Notes: generated from the letters alone by a model not told the origin. Counted from the first letter of the stretch, positions 53,252 to 62,750 are shown. The stretch: DNA of 64,000 nucleotides from Stappia albiluteola (GCF_014050225.1 NZ_JACFXV010000048.1:69501-133500), one strand, 5' to 3'. Made by a program: numbers and translations.

Positions 53252-55672
53252 TCACCTCTTGCGCTTCATCGCCTCTGCCAGGGCCGCGGCAAGCGCGCCG
53301 TTGCCGCCCGCATCGCCGCCCTTTTGCGGCGCGCGCGGAGCCCCGCCCTTGCCTGAGGGGCCGCCCCGCGATGGCCCTCCACCGCGCGGGCCATTGTCAC
53401 GCTGAGTGCTGTCGCGTGCGGGAGACCGCGAGATCTCCGCATCCTTACGCATGGATAGGGCGATGCGCTTGCGCGGCAGGTCGACCTCCACCACCCGTAC
53501 CCGCACGATATCGCCGGCCTTAACCACCGTATGCGGGTCGGAGACGAAACGGTCGGCCAATTGCGAGACATGGACGAGCCCGTCCTGATGGACGCCGATA
53601 TCCACGAAGGCGCCGAAATTTGTGACGTTGGTGACCGTTCCCTCAAGCACCATGCCGGGCTTCAGGTCGGCCATCGTCTCGACGCCTTCCTGGAAGCTTG
53701 CGGTTCTGAATTCCGGACGTGGGTCGCGGCCCGGCTTTTCCAGTTCCGCCAGGATGTCCTTCACCGTCGGCAGGCCGAAGGTCTCGTCGGTGAATTCGGC
53801 CGGGTCGAGGTCCTTCAGGAGCTTCGAATTGCCCATCACCTCCTTCAGCGGCCGGCCGCAGGCCTTCACGATGCGTTCCGCCACCGGATAGGCCTCCGGG
53901 TGCACGGACGAGGCATCAAGCGGATTGACACCGTCGGCGATCCTGAGGAAGCCGGCGCATTGCTCGAAAGCCTTGGGGCCGAGACGCGGTACGGACAGCA
54001 AGTCCTTGCGCGTGCGGAAGGCGCCGGCCTCTTCACGTCGGGCGACGATCGCATTGGCGAGCGTCTCCGACAGGCCGGAAATGCGCGAAAGCAGCGGCGC
54101 CGAAGCGGTGTTGAGATCGACACCGACCGCGTTCACCGCGTCTTCCACCACCGCGTCGAGCGCACGCGCCAGCCGGATCTGGTTGACGTCGTGCTGGTAC
54201 TGCCCGACGCCGATCGACTTCGGCTCGATCTTCACCAGTTCGGCCAGCGGATCCTGCAGGCGCCGCGCGATGGAAGCCGCGCCGCGCAGGGAAACGTCCA
54301 CGTCCGGCATTTCCTTCGCCGCAAGCGCGGAGGCCGAATAGACGGAAGCGCCGGCCTCGTTGACGACCACCTTGGTCGGGCGCAGGTCTGCCGGAACTTC
54401 CTTCAGAAGTTCGGCGGCAAGCCGGTCGGTCTCGCGGCTTGCCGTTCCGTTGCCGATGGCGATCAGGTCGCATTCGTGCCGGGCGACCAGCGCCTTCAGC
54501 GCGGCCAGCGACCCCGCCACATCATTCTTCGGCTGGAAGGGATAGATGGTCGTCGTATCGACCAGCTTGCCGGTGCGGTCGACCACGGCGACCTTCACGC
54601 CGGTTCGCACTCCCGGATCGAGGCCGAGCACTGATTTTGCGCCGGCAGGCGCAGCGAGCAACAGATCCTTGAGATTGCGGGCGAAGACCTTGATCGCCTC
54701 TTCCTCCGCCTTCTCGCGCAGTTCGTTCATCAGTTCGAGTTCAAGATGCAGGGCAATCTTCACCCGCCAGGCGAACCGGGCGACATCGGTCAGCCACTTG
54801 TCGGCCGGGCGCCCCTTTTCGGCGATGCCAGTCGCCTCCATCACCATTCGCTCGACCGGCCTGATCGGCGAAAGGTCGTCAGCATCGACGACGAGTTCCA
54901 GCGCCAGCGCGCCTTCATTACGGCCGCGAAACAGCGCCAAAGCGCGGTGACTGGGGATTGCCGACCACTTCTCCTCATAGGCGAAATAGTCGGAAAACTT
55001 GGCGCCCGCCTGCTGCTGGCCGTCGACCAGCCGCGAGCGCACGACCGCCTTTTTCGTCAGATAGGCGCGCAGCCGGCCAACAAGGGAGGCGTCCTCGGAA
55101 AAGCGCTCCATCAGGATCTGCCGCGCACCATCCAGCGCCGCCTTCACGTCCGCTACCTCCTTCGCCGGATCGACGAAGCGTTCGGCCTCAGCTTCCGGCA
55201 TTTTCGTCGGGTTGGACAGAAGCAGGTCGGCCAAGGGTTCGAGGCCGGCTTCCCTCGCGATCTGCGCCTTGGTGCGCCGCTTCTTGCGGAACGGCAGATA
55301 GAGATCCTCCAGCACCGCCTTGGTGTCGGCGGCCTCGATCCTCGCCTTCAGGTCCGCGTCGAGCTTGCCCTGCTCCTCGATGGATTTCAGGATCGCGGCG
55401 CGGCGGTCCTCCATCTCGCGCAGATAGATCAGCCGCTCTTCCAGCGTGCGCAACTGGGTGTCGTCCAACCCGCCCGTTGCCTCCTTGCGATAGCGGGCGA
55501 TGAAAGGCACGGTCGACCCCTCGTCGAGCAGCGCCACGGCGGCCGAGACCTGCGCCGGCTGGCCGCCGATCTCGTCCGCGATCCGCCTGGCGATGCGGAC
55601 CGCAATTTCGGGCGGAAATTCCTTGCCCTTGCGCGGGGTGACGGGCGTTGCGGCGAGGTCGAGATCGGACAT
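53252..55672 (-). CDS. tex: Tex family transcription accessory/RNA-binding protein
   Basis: An 806-residue nucleic-acid-binding protein. An N-terminal Tex domain ([21 protein letters not shown]) is followed by a YqgF-like fold ([19 protein letters not shown]), helix-hairpin-helix repeats, and a C-terminal S1 domain ([36 protein letters not shown] in parts). It ends in a low-complexity Gly/Pro/Arg tail. It acts on RNA and transcription and influences toxin and stress gene expression in other bacteria. The start at 55672 removes a long spurious upstream extension that runs through the RIME-like repeat. Confidence 0.94.
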   Translation of the reverse strand: MSDLDLAATPVTPRKGKEFPPEIAVRIARRIADEIGGQPAQVSAAVALLDEGSTVPFIARYRKEATGGLDDTQLRTLEERLIYLREMEDRRAAILKSIEEQGKLDADLKARIEAADTKAVLEDLYLPFRKKRRTKAQIAREAGLEPLADLLLSNPTKMPEAEAERFVDPAKEVADVKAALDGARQILMERFSEDASLVGRLRAYLTKKAVVRSRLVDGQQQAGAKFSDYFAYEEKWSAIPSHRALALFRGRNEGALALELVVDADDLSPIRPVERMVMEATGIAEKGRPADKWLTDVARFAWRVKIALHLELELMNELREKAEEEAIKVFARNLKDLLLAAPAGAKSVLGLDPGVRTGVKVAVVDRTGKLVDTTTIYPFQPKNDVAGSLAALKALVARHECDLIAIGNGTASRETDRLAAELLKEVPADLRPTKVVVNEAGASVYSASALAAKEMPDVDVSLRGAASIARRLQDPLAELVKIEPKSIGVGQYQHDVNQIRLARALDAVVEDAVNAVGVDLNTASAPLLSRISGLSETLANAIVARREEAGAFRTRKDLLSVPRLGPKAFEQCAGFLRIADGVNPLDASSVHPEAYPVAERIVKACGRPLKEVMGNSKLLKDLDPAEFTDETFGLPTVKDILAELEKPGRDPRPEFRTASFQEGVETMADLKPGMVLEGTVTNVTNFGAFVDIGVHQDGLVHVSQLADRFVSDPHTVVKAGDIVRVRVVEVDLPRKRIALSMRKDAEISRSPARDSTQRDNGPRGGGPSRGGPSGKGGAPRAPQKGGDAGGNGALAAALAEAMKRKR

Positions 55673-55711
55673 GGTGAGGCTCGTGGAAGTGGCTCGGAAT
55701 TTATCGGAAAC

Positions 55712-55827
55712 TAGAGCATATCCCGTCAAATCCAAATCGGATTTGACGACAAGGATATGCTCAAAGCACTGATTCTGAAGCGATTTCTTATCGACCGGAT
55801 GATCCCATCCGGTCGGAAGGCGCTCTA
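55712..55827. repeat. RIME-like palindromic intergenic element
   Basis: The element is bounded by TAGAGC and GCTCTA and contains two hairpins. A long one pairs 55714-55733 with 55739-55762 (two 10-bp helices with a small asymmetric bulge). The second pairs 55793-55801 with 55806-55814 (perfect 9 bp). This layout fits the Rhizobium intergenic mosaic elements. It lies between the tex start and the helicase stop. Confidence 0.75.
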
Positions 55828-55878
55828 AGGCAGCAGACGGGGCGGAAAAAGGGCGAAGAGCGGCAAATTCACAAGCTG

Positions 55879-56991
55879 TCAGCGCACCACGATCAGGCTT
55901 TCGGCAGCACGGGTGACGGCGGTGTAGAGCCAGCGCTCGCGATGCTCGCGGAAGGCATAGCTTTCGTCGAACAGAACCACCTTGTCCCATTGCGAACCCT
56001 GCGCCTTGTGCACGGTCAACGCGTAGCCGTAGTCGAACTCGTCGGACCTGCGGCGGATGGCATAGGAAATCTCCTCCGCGCCGTCCTCGAACATCGCGGG
56101 CAGCACCTTCACCTGCACGGCGGCCTTTGAACCCGTATCCTCTTCCGGCATCACGTCGAAGCGCAGCGTGTTGCCCTTGGGCGGACGCAGGCGCTTGACC
56201 GTCCACAGGCCGCCATTGAGCAGGCCCTTCGTCTTGTCGTTTCTCAGGCACACCAGCTTGTCGCCTACGGCCGGCATCGGCGTGGTGAAGCCTTTCAACT
56301 CACGGATGCGGCCGTTGTAGAGCCGGCGCGTGCGGTTGGTGCCGACCAGTACCTGATCCGAGGAGAGGATCGTGTCGGCGTCGATATCGCGGCGGGAAAT
56401 CACGCGGCTTTCGCCGAAGTCGCCATAGTCAAGCGAGCCGCCCTCGCGGATCGTCATCGACATGCGCACGATCGGATTGTCGCGCGCCTGTCGGTGCACT
56501 TCCGTCAGCATCACGTCGGGCTCGGCCTCGGTGAAGAAGCCGCCGCCCTTGACCGGGGGAAGCTGCGCCGGGTCGCCCAGCACCAGCACCGGCTTGCCGA
56601 AGGACAGGAGATCGCGGCCAAGATCCTCGTCGACCATCGAACATTCGTCGATCACGATCAGGTCCGACTTGGCGGCCACGCTTTCGCGGTTGAGCGAGAA
56701 GGTCGGGCCGCCCTCCTCGTCCTCGTCGTCGTCCTTGCGCCCGCGCGGGCGGTAGATCATCGCGTGGATTGTGGAAGCGTCGGTGCAGCCCTTCTGCCGC
56801 AGCACATGCGCCGCCTTGCCGGTGAAAGCGCCAAAGGCGACGCTGCCGTCAAGGCCCTCGGCGAGATGCCGCGCCAGCGTCGTCTTGCCGGTTCCCGCAT
56901 AGCCGAACAGGCGGAAGACCTGGCTGTCGCCGCGCTTCAGCCAGCGCGCCGTTTCCGTCAATGCGGTGTCCTGCTGTGCGGACCAATCCAT
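55879..56991 (-). CDS. RecD-like superfamily 1B DNA helicase
   Basis: A 370-residue ATP-dependent helicase. Walker A is GYAGTGKTT, Walker B is [12 protein letters not shown], motif III is [10 protein letters not shown], and later blocks are [15 protein letters not shown] and [11 protein letters not shown]. It is shorter than RecD2 and lacks its N-terminal domain, so it is a stand-alone RecD-like helicase of the type common in alphaproteobacteria. The ATG at 56991 begins [11 protein letters not shown]; 18 further codons upstream are open but unlikely. Its cellular substrate is unknown. Confidence 0.88.
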   Translation of the reverse strand: MDWSAQQDTALTETARWLKRGDSQVFRLFGYAGTGKTTLARHLAEGLDGSVAFGAFTGKAAHVLRQKGCTDASTIHAMIYRPRGRKDDDEDEEGGPTFSLNRESVAAKSDLIVIDECSMVDEDLGRDLLSFGKPVLVLGDPAQLPPVKGGGFFTEAEPDVMLTEVHRQARDNPIVRMSMTIREGGSLDYGDFGESRVISRRDIDADTILSSDQVLVGTNRTRRLYNGRIRELKGFTTPMPAVGDKLVCLRNDKTKGLLNGGLWTVKRLRPPKGNTLRFDVMPEEDTGSKAAVQVKVLPAMFEDGAEEISYAIRRRSDEFDYGYALTVHKAQGSQWDKVVLFDESYAFREHRERWLYTAVTRAAESLIVVR

Positions 56992-57088
56992 GCCTGTTCC
57001 CGCTCCGTTCGCATCCCGTCTAAAGGGAATAGCTGATTCCGGCAAGGCGTGGCAGGCAGGAAACGCAGAGTTTTATCGGTGGAGCATC

Positions 57089-58129
57089 CTATCCGTGATC
57101 CGGTCGCGGGAAGCGCTTCACCCCGGTGCCGGTCACCTGGAAGCCGGTCATGTAGGGATCGCGCTCGTCGAGCGAGATCTGGCTGGTGCCGGTCTTCACC
57201 GCCCAGCCGGCGATGGTCGGCACGATGGCGCGGGCGTTGCCGACCGAGGTCTCTTCCTTCACGCCGCCGATGAACAGCGAGCCGATGACGCTTTCATGCA
57301 CGAAGCGGTCGCCCGCCTTCAGTTCGCCACGCGCATGGAGTTGCGCCATGCGGGCGCAGGTGCCCGTACCGCAGGGGCTGCGGTCGATGGCCTTGTCGCC
57401 GTAAAAAACGGCGTTGCGGGCGTCCGCCCCCTCCACGGTCGCGGGCCCGGTCCACTGGATATGGGTGATGCCGTGGATCTTCTCGTTTTCCGGATGCACG
57501 ATCTCGTAAACCGCGTTCAGCGCCGAACGCAGCTTCGGGCTGACCGCGATCAGCCGGTCGATCTCGATGGATCCGACGCCCGGAAAATTCTCCTGCGGCT
57601 CGACGATTGCGTAGAAATTGCCGCCATAGGCGACGTCGACCGTCAGCCGGCCCAACCCCTCGCACTCGATCTCAAGGCCGTCGGCGGCAAGGAACGAGGC
57701 GACGTTGGTCAGCTTCACCGAAGTGACGAAGCCCGCTTCCTGCTCGTATTCGGCGACCACCAGCCCCGCCGGCGTCTCCAGCCGCAGCGTGCCGGGTGTT
57801 CGCGGCGTGACGAGCCCTTCTTCCAGCGCCATCGTCACGGTGCCGATCAACCCGTGCCCGCACATCGGCAGGCAGCCGGAAGTCTCGATGAAGAGCACGC
57901 CCATGTCGCAATCGGGCCGCGTCGGCGGATAGAGCATCGAGCCCGACATCATGTCGTGGCCACGCGGCTCGAACATCAGCCCCGTGCGGATCCAGTCGAA
58001 ATGCTCCAGGAAATGCTGCCGCCGCTCGAACATGCTGGCGCCTTCCAGCAGCGGGCCACCGCCGGCGACGAGGCGGACCGGATTGCCACAGGTGTGGCCG
58101 TCGATGCAGAAGAACGTATGGCGCGCCAT
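57089..58129 (-). CDS. hypRE: 4-hydroxyproline 2-epimerase (proline racemase family)
   Basis: A 346-residue PLP-independent epimerase that interconverts trans-4-hydroxy-L-proline and cis-4-hydroxy-D-proline. The two catalytic cysteines are C90 (LPMCGHGLIG) and C253 (DRSPCGTGTC), with D249 alongside. Two Cys residues exclude the dehydratase branch, which has Cys/Thr. The start at 58129 follows GAGAGA. It lies 22 bases after the D-hydroxyproline dehydrogenase gene and is the last gene of the leftward operon. Confidence 0.9.
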   Translation of the reverse strand: MARHTFFCIDGHTCGNPVRLVAGGGPLLEGASMFERRQHFLEHFDWIRTGLMFEPRGHDMMSGSMLYPPTRPDCDMGVLFIETSGCLPMCGHGLIGTVTMALEEGLVTPRTPGTLRLETPAGLVVAEYEQEAGFVTSVKLTNVASFLAADGLEIECEGLGRLTVDVAYGGNFYAIVEPQENFPGVGSIEIDRLIAVSPKLRSALNAVYEIVHPENEKIHGITHIQWTGPATVEGADARNAVFYGDKAIDRSPCGTGTCARMAQLHARGELKAGDRFVHESVIGSLFIGGVKEETSVGNARAIVPTIAGWAVKTGTSQISLDERDPYMTGFQVTGTGVKRFPRPDHG

Positions 58130-58151
58130 GAAACAGTCTCTCGCAGGGCCG

Positions 58152-59393
58152 TCAGAACCGGTCGACCCGATAGGGGGAAATGTCGATTGCGGGCTCGGCA
58201 CCCGAAATTTCGTCGGCGATGATTTCGGCCGTCGCGGCGGCCTGCGTCAAGCCATGATGGCCGTGACCGAAGGCGTAGAGGATATCATTGCTTCCGCGTG
58301 CCTTCGAAATCACCGGCAGGCTGTCGGGTATCGACGGGCGGAAGCCCATCCAGCGGGTGCCGCCGTCGGTCTTCAGATCCGGCACCACCTTGCGGGCGCG
58401 GGCAACGAGCGCATCGACGCGCGCCCAGTTCGCCTCCGCCTCCAGCCCGCCGAACTCCACCGCGCCGCCGATCCTGAGGCCCGGCTCGATCGGCGACAGC
58501 ACGAAACCGTAGCCGGGCAGCATGACGAAGCGGCGCAGGCTCACGCCGGGATCCGGCACGGTGATGTTGTAGCCGCGCTCCGTATCGAGCGGAATGGCGT
58601 CGCCAAGTCCCTTGGCGAGCGCCTTCGACCAGGCACCGCCGGCGATCACCAGCTTCCGCGCCGGAATCGTCGCGCCGTCGGCGAGATGGACCATCGCACC
58701 AGCTTCGGCCCGCTCGACGCGCTCCACCTGGCCGACGACGAACTTGCCGCCGAGGCCGCGGATATGGCTTTCGAGATCGCGGCACAAAAGCAGCGGATCG
58801 TCGACATGCAGCCAGCCGGGCAGGAAGGCGCCGCCGACGACGTTTTCCGACAGGGCAGGCTCCATGTCGCGGATCGCCTTGCCGTCGATTTCCTCGATTT
58901 CGATGCCGTAGTCGCGCTGCTTCCGCCAGCCCGCGCGGGCGCCGGCAAGCTCGCTTTCCTTGTCGAAGACGTCGAGACAGCCTTCACGGCGCAGGTGATT
59001 GCCCCAACCCATGCGGGTCCAGATCCGCTCCCAGGCCGGCAGCGCCAGGGAATTCAGCGCGACAATGGCTTCCGTCGAGCGGCGCATGGCCGCCGGCCGG
59101 GACGCGGCGGCGAAACGCAACATCCAGGGCAGGATCTTAAGCGCGTAGACAGGGCGGATCGACAGCGGCCCCAGCGGATCGAACAGCCAGCCCGGCACCT
59201 TCTTCCAGATGCCGGGCGAGGCGAGCGGGGAGACGTCCGTCCAGGCGATTGCCGCCGCATTGCCCCGCGAGGTGGCGTTGCCCGGCTCCGCCCGGTCGAT
59301 CACCGTCACCTTGTAGCCGCGCTCCAGCAGCACGGCGGCACTCGCCAGCCCGACGATCCCGGCGCCGACGATATAGACCGAACTGTCACTCAT
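58152..59393 (-). CDS. hypO: D-hydroxyproline dehydrogenase (DadA-like FAD enzyme)
   Basis: A 413-residue flavoprotein of the D-amino-acid dehydrogenase family. The FAD motif is VYIVGAGIVGLASAAVLLERG (residues 6-26). The C-terminal FAD block is DILYAFGHGHHGLTQAAATAE. In the hydroxyproline pathway it oxidises cis-4-hydroxy-D-proline to pyrroline-4-hydroxy-2-carboxylate. That role is inferred from the flanking epimerase and deaminase genes; D-amino-acid oxidation more broadly is the alternative. Confidence 0.88.
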   Translation of the reverse strand: MSDSSVYIVGAGIVGLASAAVLLERGYKVTVIDRAEPGNATSRGNAAAIAWTDVSPLASPGIWKKVPGWLFDPLGPLSIRPVYALKILPWMLRFAAASRPAAMRRSTEAIVALNSLALPAWERIWTRMGWGNHLRREGCLDVFDKESELAGARAGWRKQRDYGIEIEEIDGKAIRDMEPALSENVVGGAFLPGWLHVDDPLLLCRDLESHIRGLGGKFVVGQVERVERAEAGAMVHLADGATIPARKLVIAGGAWSKALAKGLGDAIPLDTERGYNITVPDPGVSLRRFVMLPGYGFVLSPIEPGLRIGGAVEFGGLEAEANWARVDALVARARKVVPDLKTDGGTRWMGFRPSIPDSLPVISKARGSNDILYAFGHGHHGLTQAAATAEIIADEISGAEPAIDISPYRVDRF

Positions 59394-59417
59394 TGCGCAG
59401 CGCTGCGCCCCCGTCTT

Positions 59418-60311
59418 TCAGATGCGCGGCAATTCGGGCCGTGCGGCAATCGCCTTCCGGATCACTGCCTCGACGCGCTCGCGCTCGGCTCCCTTCAGGG
59501 GCATGCGCGGCAGCCGACAGCGGTCGTTCGAGCCGATGCCGTGCACTTCCGCCAGCTTGATGTTCTGCACCAGGTTGGTGGAAACGTCGAGGTCGAGCAG
59601 CGGGCGGAACCAGCGATAGATCGCGCGGGCCTCCTCGATTCGTCCGGCCTGCGCCAGCTTCCAGATCGCCACCGTCTCCTTCGGAAAGGCGACGACGAGA
59701 CCGGCCACCCAGCCGCACGCCCCCATCATCAGGCTTTCCAGCGCCAGGTTGTCGACGCCGGTGAAGACGTCGAAACGGTCGCGGAAGCGGTTGATGACGT
59801 CGGTCACGCGGCGGATGTCGTCAGTCGATTCCTTCATCGCGACGACAAGCGGCTCGGCGGCCAGTTCCTCGAACATGTCGCCGGTGACGTCGACTCCGTA
59901 GGCGACCGGGTTGTTGTAAATCATCGCCGGCAGCCCGCTCGCGCGGATCGTCGCCAGCAGGTGGGCGACCGTCTCGTGCGGGGCGGAGCGATAGGGCACG
60001 CCCGGCAGCACCATCAATCCGTCGGCGCCAGCCTTTGCCGCCGCTTCCGCCGCCTTCACGGCGCGCCGGGTCGAGCTTTCGCAGATCGTCATCAGCACCG
60101 GGCGCGATCCGGCCACCGCCCTGGCGAGGCGCAGGATCTCCAGCTTCTCCTCAGCCTCCAGGGCCATCGCCTCGCCGAGCGAGCCGCAGACGATGAGCCC
60201 GTCGACATCCGCCTCGACCTGGAGCGCGAAGCAGCGCTCCATCTCGGCCATATCGAGCCGGTCATCTTCGGTGAACTTGGTCGTAACTGCCGGAAAAACG
60301 CCGCGCCACAT
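59418..60311 (-). CDS. hypD: 1-pyrroline-4-hydroxy-2-carboxylate deaminase (DHDPS/NAL family)
   Basis: A 297-residue Schiff-base lyase of the dihydrodipicolinate synthase superfamily. Blocks include GVFPAVTTKFTEDD, CGSLGEAMALEAEEK, MIYNNPVAYGVDV and the catalytic Lys in VVAMKESTDD. With the epimerase and dehydrogenase it would make alpha-ketoglutarate semialdehyde. AAGGAG precedes the ATG at 60311. Further upstream the frame remains open into the regulator's operator region and is not coding. The semialdehyde dehydrogenase that ends the pathway is not in this cluster. Confidence 0.88.
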   Translation of the reverse strand: MWRGVFPAVTTKFTEDDRLDMAEMERCFALQVEADVDGLIVCGSLGEAMALEAEEKLEILRLARAVAGSRPVLMTICESSTRRAVKAAEAAAKAGADGLMVLPGVPYRSAPHETVAHLLATIRASGLPAMIYNNPVAYGVDVTGDMFEELAAEPLVVAMKESTDDIRRVTDVINRFRDRFDVFTGVDNLALESLMMGACGWVAGLVVAFPKETVAIWKLAQAGRIEEARAIYRWFRPLLDLDVSTNLVQNIKLAEVHGIGSNDRCRLPRMPLKGAERERVEAVIRKAIAARPELPRI

Positions 60312-60335
60312 GTCGAAAGGCTCCTTGCCGTCACC

Positions 60336-60345
60336 TGATATATCA
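60336..60345. promoter_or_regulatory. HypR-type operator half-site 1
   Basis: TGATATATCA, a perfect 10-base palindrome, lies 24 bases upstream of the deaminase start. It matches the second copy at 60391-60400. Confidence 0.65.
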
Positions 60346-60390
60346 ACGATGGGCGGCACGATTTCATAAGACTTCCCTGAAGTCAACGAT

Positions 60391-60400
60391 TGATATATCA
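60391..60400. promoter_or_regulatory. HypR-type operator half-site 2
   Basis: TGATATATCA appears again, 35 bases upstream of the regulator gene. The flanking bases (TTGATATATCA) match the first copy in inverted orientation. Centres are 55 bp apart, so one site may serve each divergent promoter. Confidence 0.65.
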
Positions 60401-60435
60401 CTAGCATATCGAAATGATCCGGAAACGGAGAGAGC

Positions 60436-61128
60436 ATGCTGAGCCACACCGCCGACACCGCCCGCGACGATGATCCGGCAATCGCCGCCGCCGAGGACGA
60501 AAGCCGCGCGGCCCTTGCCTATCGCAAACTGGAGGAGATGATCGTCACGCTAAAGCTCGCGCCCGGCTCGGCGATCACCGAGGCGAGCCTCGCCGCCGCG
60601 CTCGGCATGGGCCGCACGCCGATCCGCGAGGCGGTGCAGCGCCTGTCCTGGGAAGGACTTTTGACCATCCGCCCCCGTCTGGGCATTGTCGTCAGCGAGA
60701 TCAATCCCGGCGATTTCGCCCGCGTCCTCGATGCCCGCCACGCCGTCGAGGTACTGCTTGCGGGCGCGGCCGCCCGCTTCGCCAGCCGCGCCGAGCGCGA
60801 CGTGCTGGCCGATTGCGCGCAAGCCATGCGCGACGCGGCTGCCGCCAATGACGTTCTCGGCTTCATGGCCCGCGACAAGCAGTTCGACGAGGTGGTGGCG
60901 GTCGCCGCCTGCAATCCCTTCGCCGCCCGTGTCGCGGCCCCGCTGCAAACCCATTCCCGCCGCTTCTGGTTCCGCTATTTCGGCGACAGCGACCTGGCCG
61001 CCGCCGCCTTCCACCACATGGAGTTGATGCGGGCGATCGGCGCCGGCGACGAGCCGCGCGCCACCGCCAAGGCCGAGGAACTGATGCAGTATCTGCGCCG
61101 GCAAGCGGCGCGGCTTACGTCAGGCTGA
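60436..61128 (+). CDS. hypR: GntR/FCD-family regulator of hydroxyproline genes
   Basis: A 230-residue regulator with an N-terminal GntR winged helix (AYRKLEEMIVTLKLAPGSAI, MGRTPIREAVQRLSWEGLL) and a C-terminal FCD helical ligand domain with the metal-site residues of DARHAVEVLLAGAAA and HHMELMRAI. It is divergent from the hydroxyproline operon and shares two TGATATATCA palindromes with it. By position it corresponds to HypR of Sinorhizobium meliloti. Confidence 0.85.
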   Translation: MLSHTADTARDDDPAIAAAEDESRAALAYRKLEEMIVTLKLAPGSAITEASLAAALGMGRTPIREAVQRLSWEGLLTIRPRLGIVVSEINPGDFARVLDARHAVEVLLAGAAARFASRAERDVLADCAQAMRDAAAANDVLGFMARDKQFDEVVAVAACNPFAARVAAPLQTHSRRFWFRYFGDSDLAAAAFHHMELMRAIGAGDEPRATAKAEELMQYLRRQAARLTSG

Positions 61129-61142
61129 CAGGCGACCCATTC

Positions 61143-61826
61143 TCACTCGGCAAGAGCCTGCCGCACGGCCGGCCGAAGCAGCCAGCCCATCAGCGCCGTC
61201 GCGATCAAAGCCCCGGCGATCTCGCAAGCGATGAAGGCCGGAAGGTCCACCGGCCGGATGCCGGAGAAAGTATCGGTCACCGACCGGGCGATCGCCACCG
61301 CCGGATTGGCGAAAGAGGTCGAGGCGGTGAACCAGTAGGCGGCGGTGATATAGAGGCCGACGAGCCAGGGCACGGCCGCAGCGCGAAAGCGTATCCCGGC
61401 AAGGATCGCCGCCACGAGGCCGAAGGTCGCGATGCCTTCCGCCAGCCACTGCCCGCCGCCGGTGCGTACGGTCAATGAAGCCTGCAGCGGCGCCAGCTCG
61501 AACATCAGATGCGCAACGACCGTGCCGCCAAGGCCGCCAAGCACCTGCGCCACAACATAGGCTGCGGCTCCGGCCGCACTCACCTCCCGCCTCAACCAGA
61601 AGACCAGCGTCACTGCCGGGTTGAAATGCGCGCCCGACACCGGCCCCAGCATCGTGATCAGCACCACGAGGATCGCCCCGGTCGGGATCGTGTTGCCGAT
61701 CAGCGAGATTGCCGCATCATCCGATAGCCGGTCCGCCATGATCCCGGAACCGACCACCGTGCCGACCAGCATGGCGGTCCCGAGCGCTTCCGCCGCGAGA
61801 CGACGGGGCAGATCGAAAGCGCTCAT
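61143..61826 (-). CDS. aqpS: Aquaglyceroporin of the arsenic operon
   Basis: A 227-residue MIP-family channel with six membrane helices and both pore half-helix motifs, HFNPAVT and FANPAVAIA. In S. meliloti AqpS replaces the ArsB pump: arsenate is reduced and arsenite leaves passively through the channel. Its place directly after arsR-arsC, with three bases from the arsC stop, supports that function rather than general glycerol transport. Confidence 0.9.
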   Translation of the reverse strand: MSAFDLPRRLAAEALGTAMLVGTVVGSGIMADRLSDDAAISLIGNTIPTGAILVVLITMLGPVSGAHFNPAVTLVFWLRREVSAAGAAAYVVAQVLGGLGGTVVAHLMFELAPLQASLTVRTGGGQWLAEGIATFGLVAAILAGIRFRAAAVPWLVGLYITAAYWFTASTSFANPAVAIARSVTDTFSGIRPVDLPAFIACEIAGALIATALMGWLLRPAVRQALAE

Positions 61827-61829
61827 CCG

Positions 61830-62330
61830 TCAGTCCTCCATCTCGCCGATCGCCTGAAGGGCGCGTTTTATTGCAGGTTCGCCGAGATCCCCGGCATGCG
61901 CCGCGATTTCGAGGAAAGCACGGATCCGTCGGTCGAGCCGCCCGTAGGCAAGATCGAAAGCCGCCTCGCCTCCTTCCGCACCATCTGCGCCCGCCGGATC
62001 GGGAATGCCCCAATGCACCTGCAGCGGGTGGCCGGGCCAGATCGGGCAAGCTTCGCCGGCCGCCGTGTCGCAAACGGTGACGATCAGGTCCATTTTCGGA
62101 GCATCGGCGCCGGCAAACACCTCCCAGCCCTTGGAAGAAAGGCCGGCGACATCGTGCCCCTTGCGCCGCAGGCAGGCGAGCGCATCCGGATTGACTTCTC
62201 CGCGCGGGCGGGATCCGGCAGAAAAAGCAATGAACCGTCCCTCGCCCAGACGGTTGAGGATCGCCTCGGCCAGGATCGAGCGAGCCGAATTGGCCGTGCA
62301 GAGAAACAGGACGCTTGTCGTGTCCGGCAT
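61830..62330 (-). CDS. arsC: Arsenate reductase (low-molecular-weight phosphatase type)
   Basis: A 166-residue arsenate reductase. The phosphatase-like anion loop is LFLCTANSARS, a CX5R motif close to the N terminus. Two further cysteines (VTVCDTAAGEACP) probably relay electrons to thioredoxin or glutaredoxin. I start at 62330 (MPDTTSVLF), eight bases after arsR. Open frame beyond this point shadows arsR. Confidence 0.9.
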   Translation of the reverse strand: MPDTTSVLFLCTANSARSILAEAILNRLGEGRFIAFSAGSRPRGEVNPDALACLRRKGHDVAGLSSKGWEVFAGADAPKMDLIVTVCDTAAGEACPIWPGHPLQVHWGIPDPAGADGAEGGEAAFDLAYGRLDRRIRAFLEIAAHAGDLGEPAIKRALQAIGEMED

Positions 62331-62338
62331 GGATTGCC

Positions 62339-62695
62339 TCAGCAGGAAGGGTTGGCGGGGATGCAAAGGCTGCCGAGCGGCGCGCAGATTTCCGGCCGGC
62401 CGCCGCAGCAATCCTCAAGCAGGTACGAGAGAAGCCCTAGCATTCCTGCGTAATCGGCGCGGTAGCGCAGGCTTCGCCCCTCGCGCGCCTGCCGGATCAG
62501 CCCGGCACGCTGCAGGATCGAAAGATGGCTGGAGAGCGTATTCGCCCGCACGTCGAGCCGCGCGGCAATCTCACCTGCTGCAAGGCCCGCATCGCCCGCC
62601 TTGACCAGCAGGCGAAAGACATCAAGGCGTGTCTCCTGCCCAAGTGCGGCCAGCGCCTCGAGCGCCTGCGCCTTTTTGATAATCTCTTTTTCCAT
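62339..62695 (-). CDS. arsR: ArsR-family arsenic repressor
   Basis: A 118-residue winged-helix metalloregulator (helix-turn-helix around GEIAARLDVRANTLSSHLSILQRAGL). Cysteines cluster in the C-terminal part: C96, C97, C104, C111 and C118. Arsenite binding at such C-terminal sites is known for the Acidithiobacillus and Corynebacterium ArsR types, unlike the helix-3 CxC of plasmid R773. The only Met near the start is at 62695, and no Shine-Dalgarno sequence precedes it. A palindrome overlaps this start codon. Confidence 0.9.
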   Translation of the reverse strand: MEKEIIKKAQALEALAALGQETRLDVFRLLVKAGDAGLAAGEIAARLDVRANTLSSHLSILQRAGLIRQAREGRSLRYRADYAGMLGLLSYLLEDCCGGRPEICAPLGSLCIPANPSC

Positions 62696-62717
62696 AATTC
62701 GGGAATAATCGAATTAT
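62694..62717. promoter_or_regulatory. ArsR-type operator overlapping the arsR start
   Basis: ATAATTCG (62694-62701) and CGAATTAT (62710-62717) form a perfect 8-bp inverted repeat around an 8-base spacer. It covers the arsR ATG, so repressor binding and the start codon coincide. Confidence 0.7.
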
Positions 62718-62750
62718 ATGACGCTTTGACGACGGCGCGTCCTGCAAGAA

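Noticed and set aside
53252-56251. A 999-residue extended Tex
   Set aside because: The extra N-terminal part reads through the RIME-like repeat and the helicase gene in another frame. Tex homology begins at 55672.
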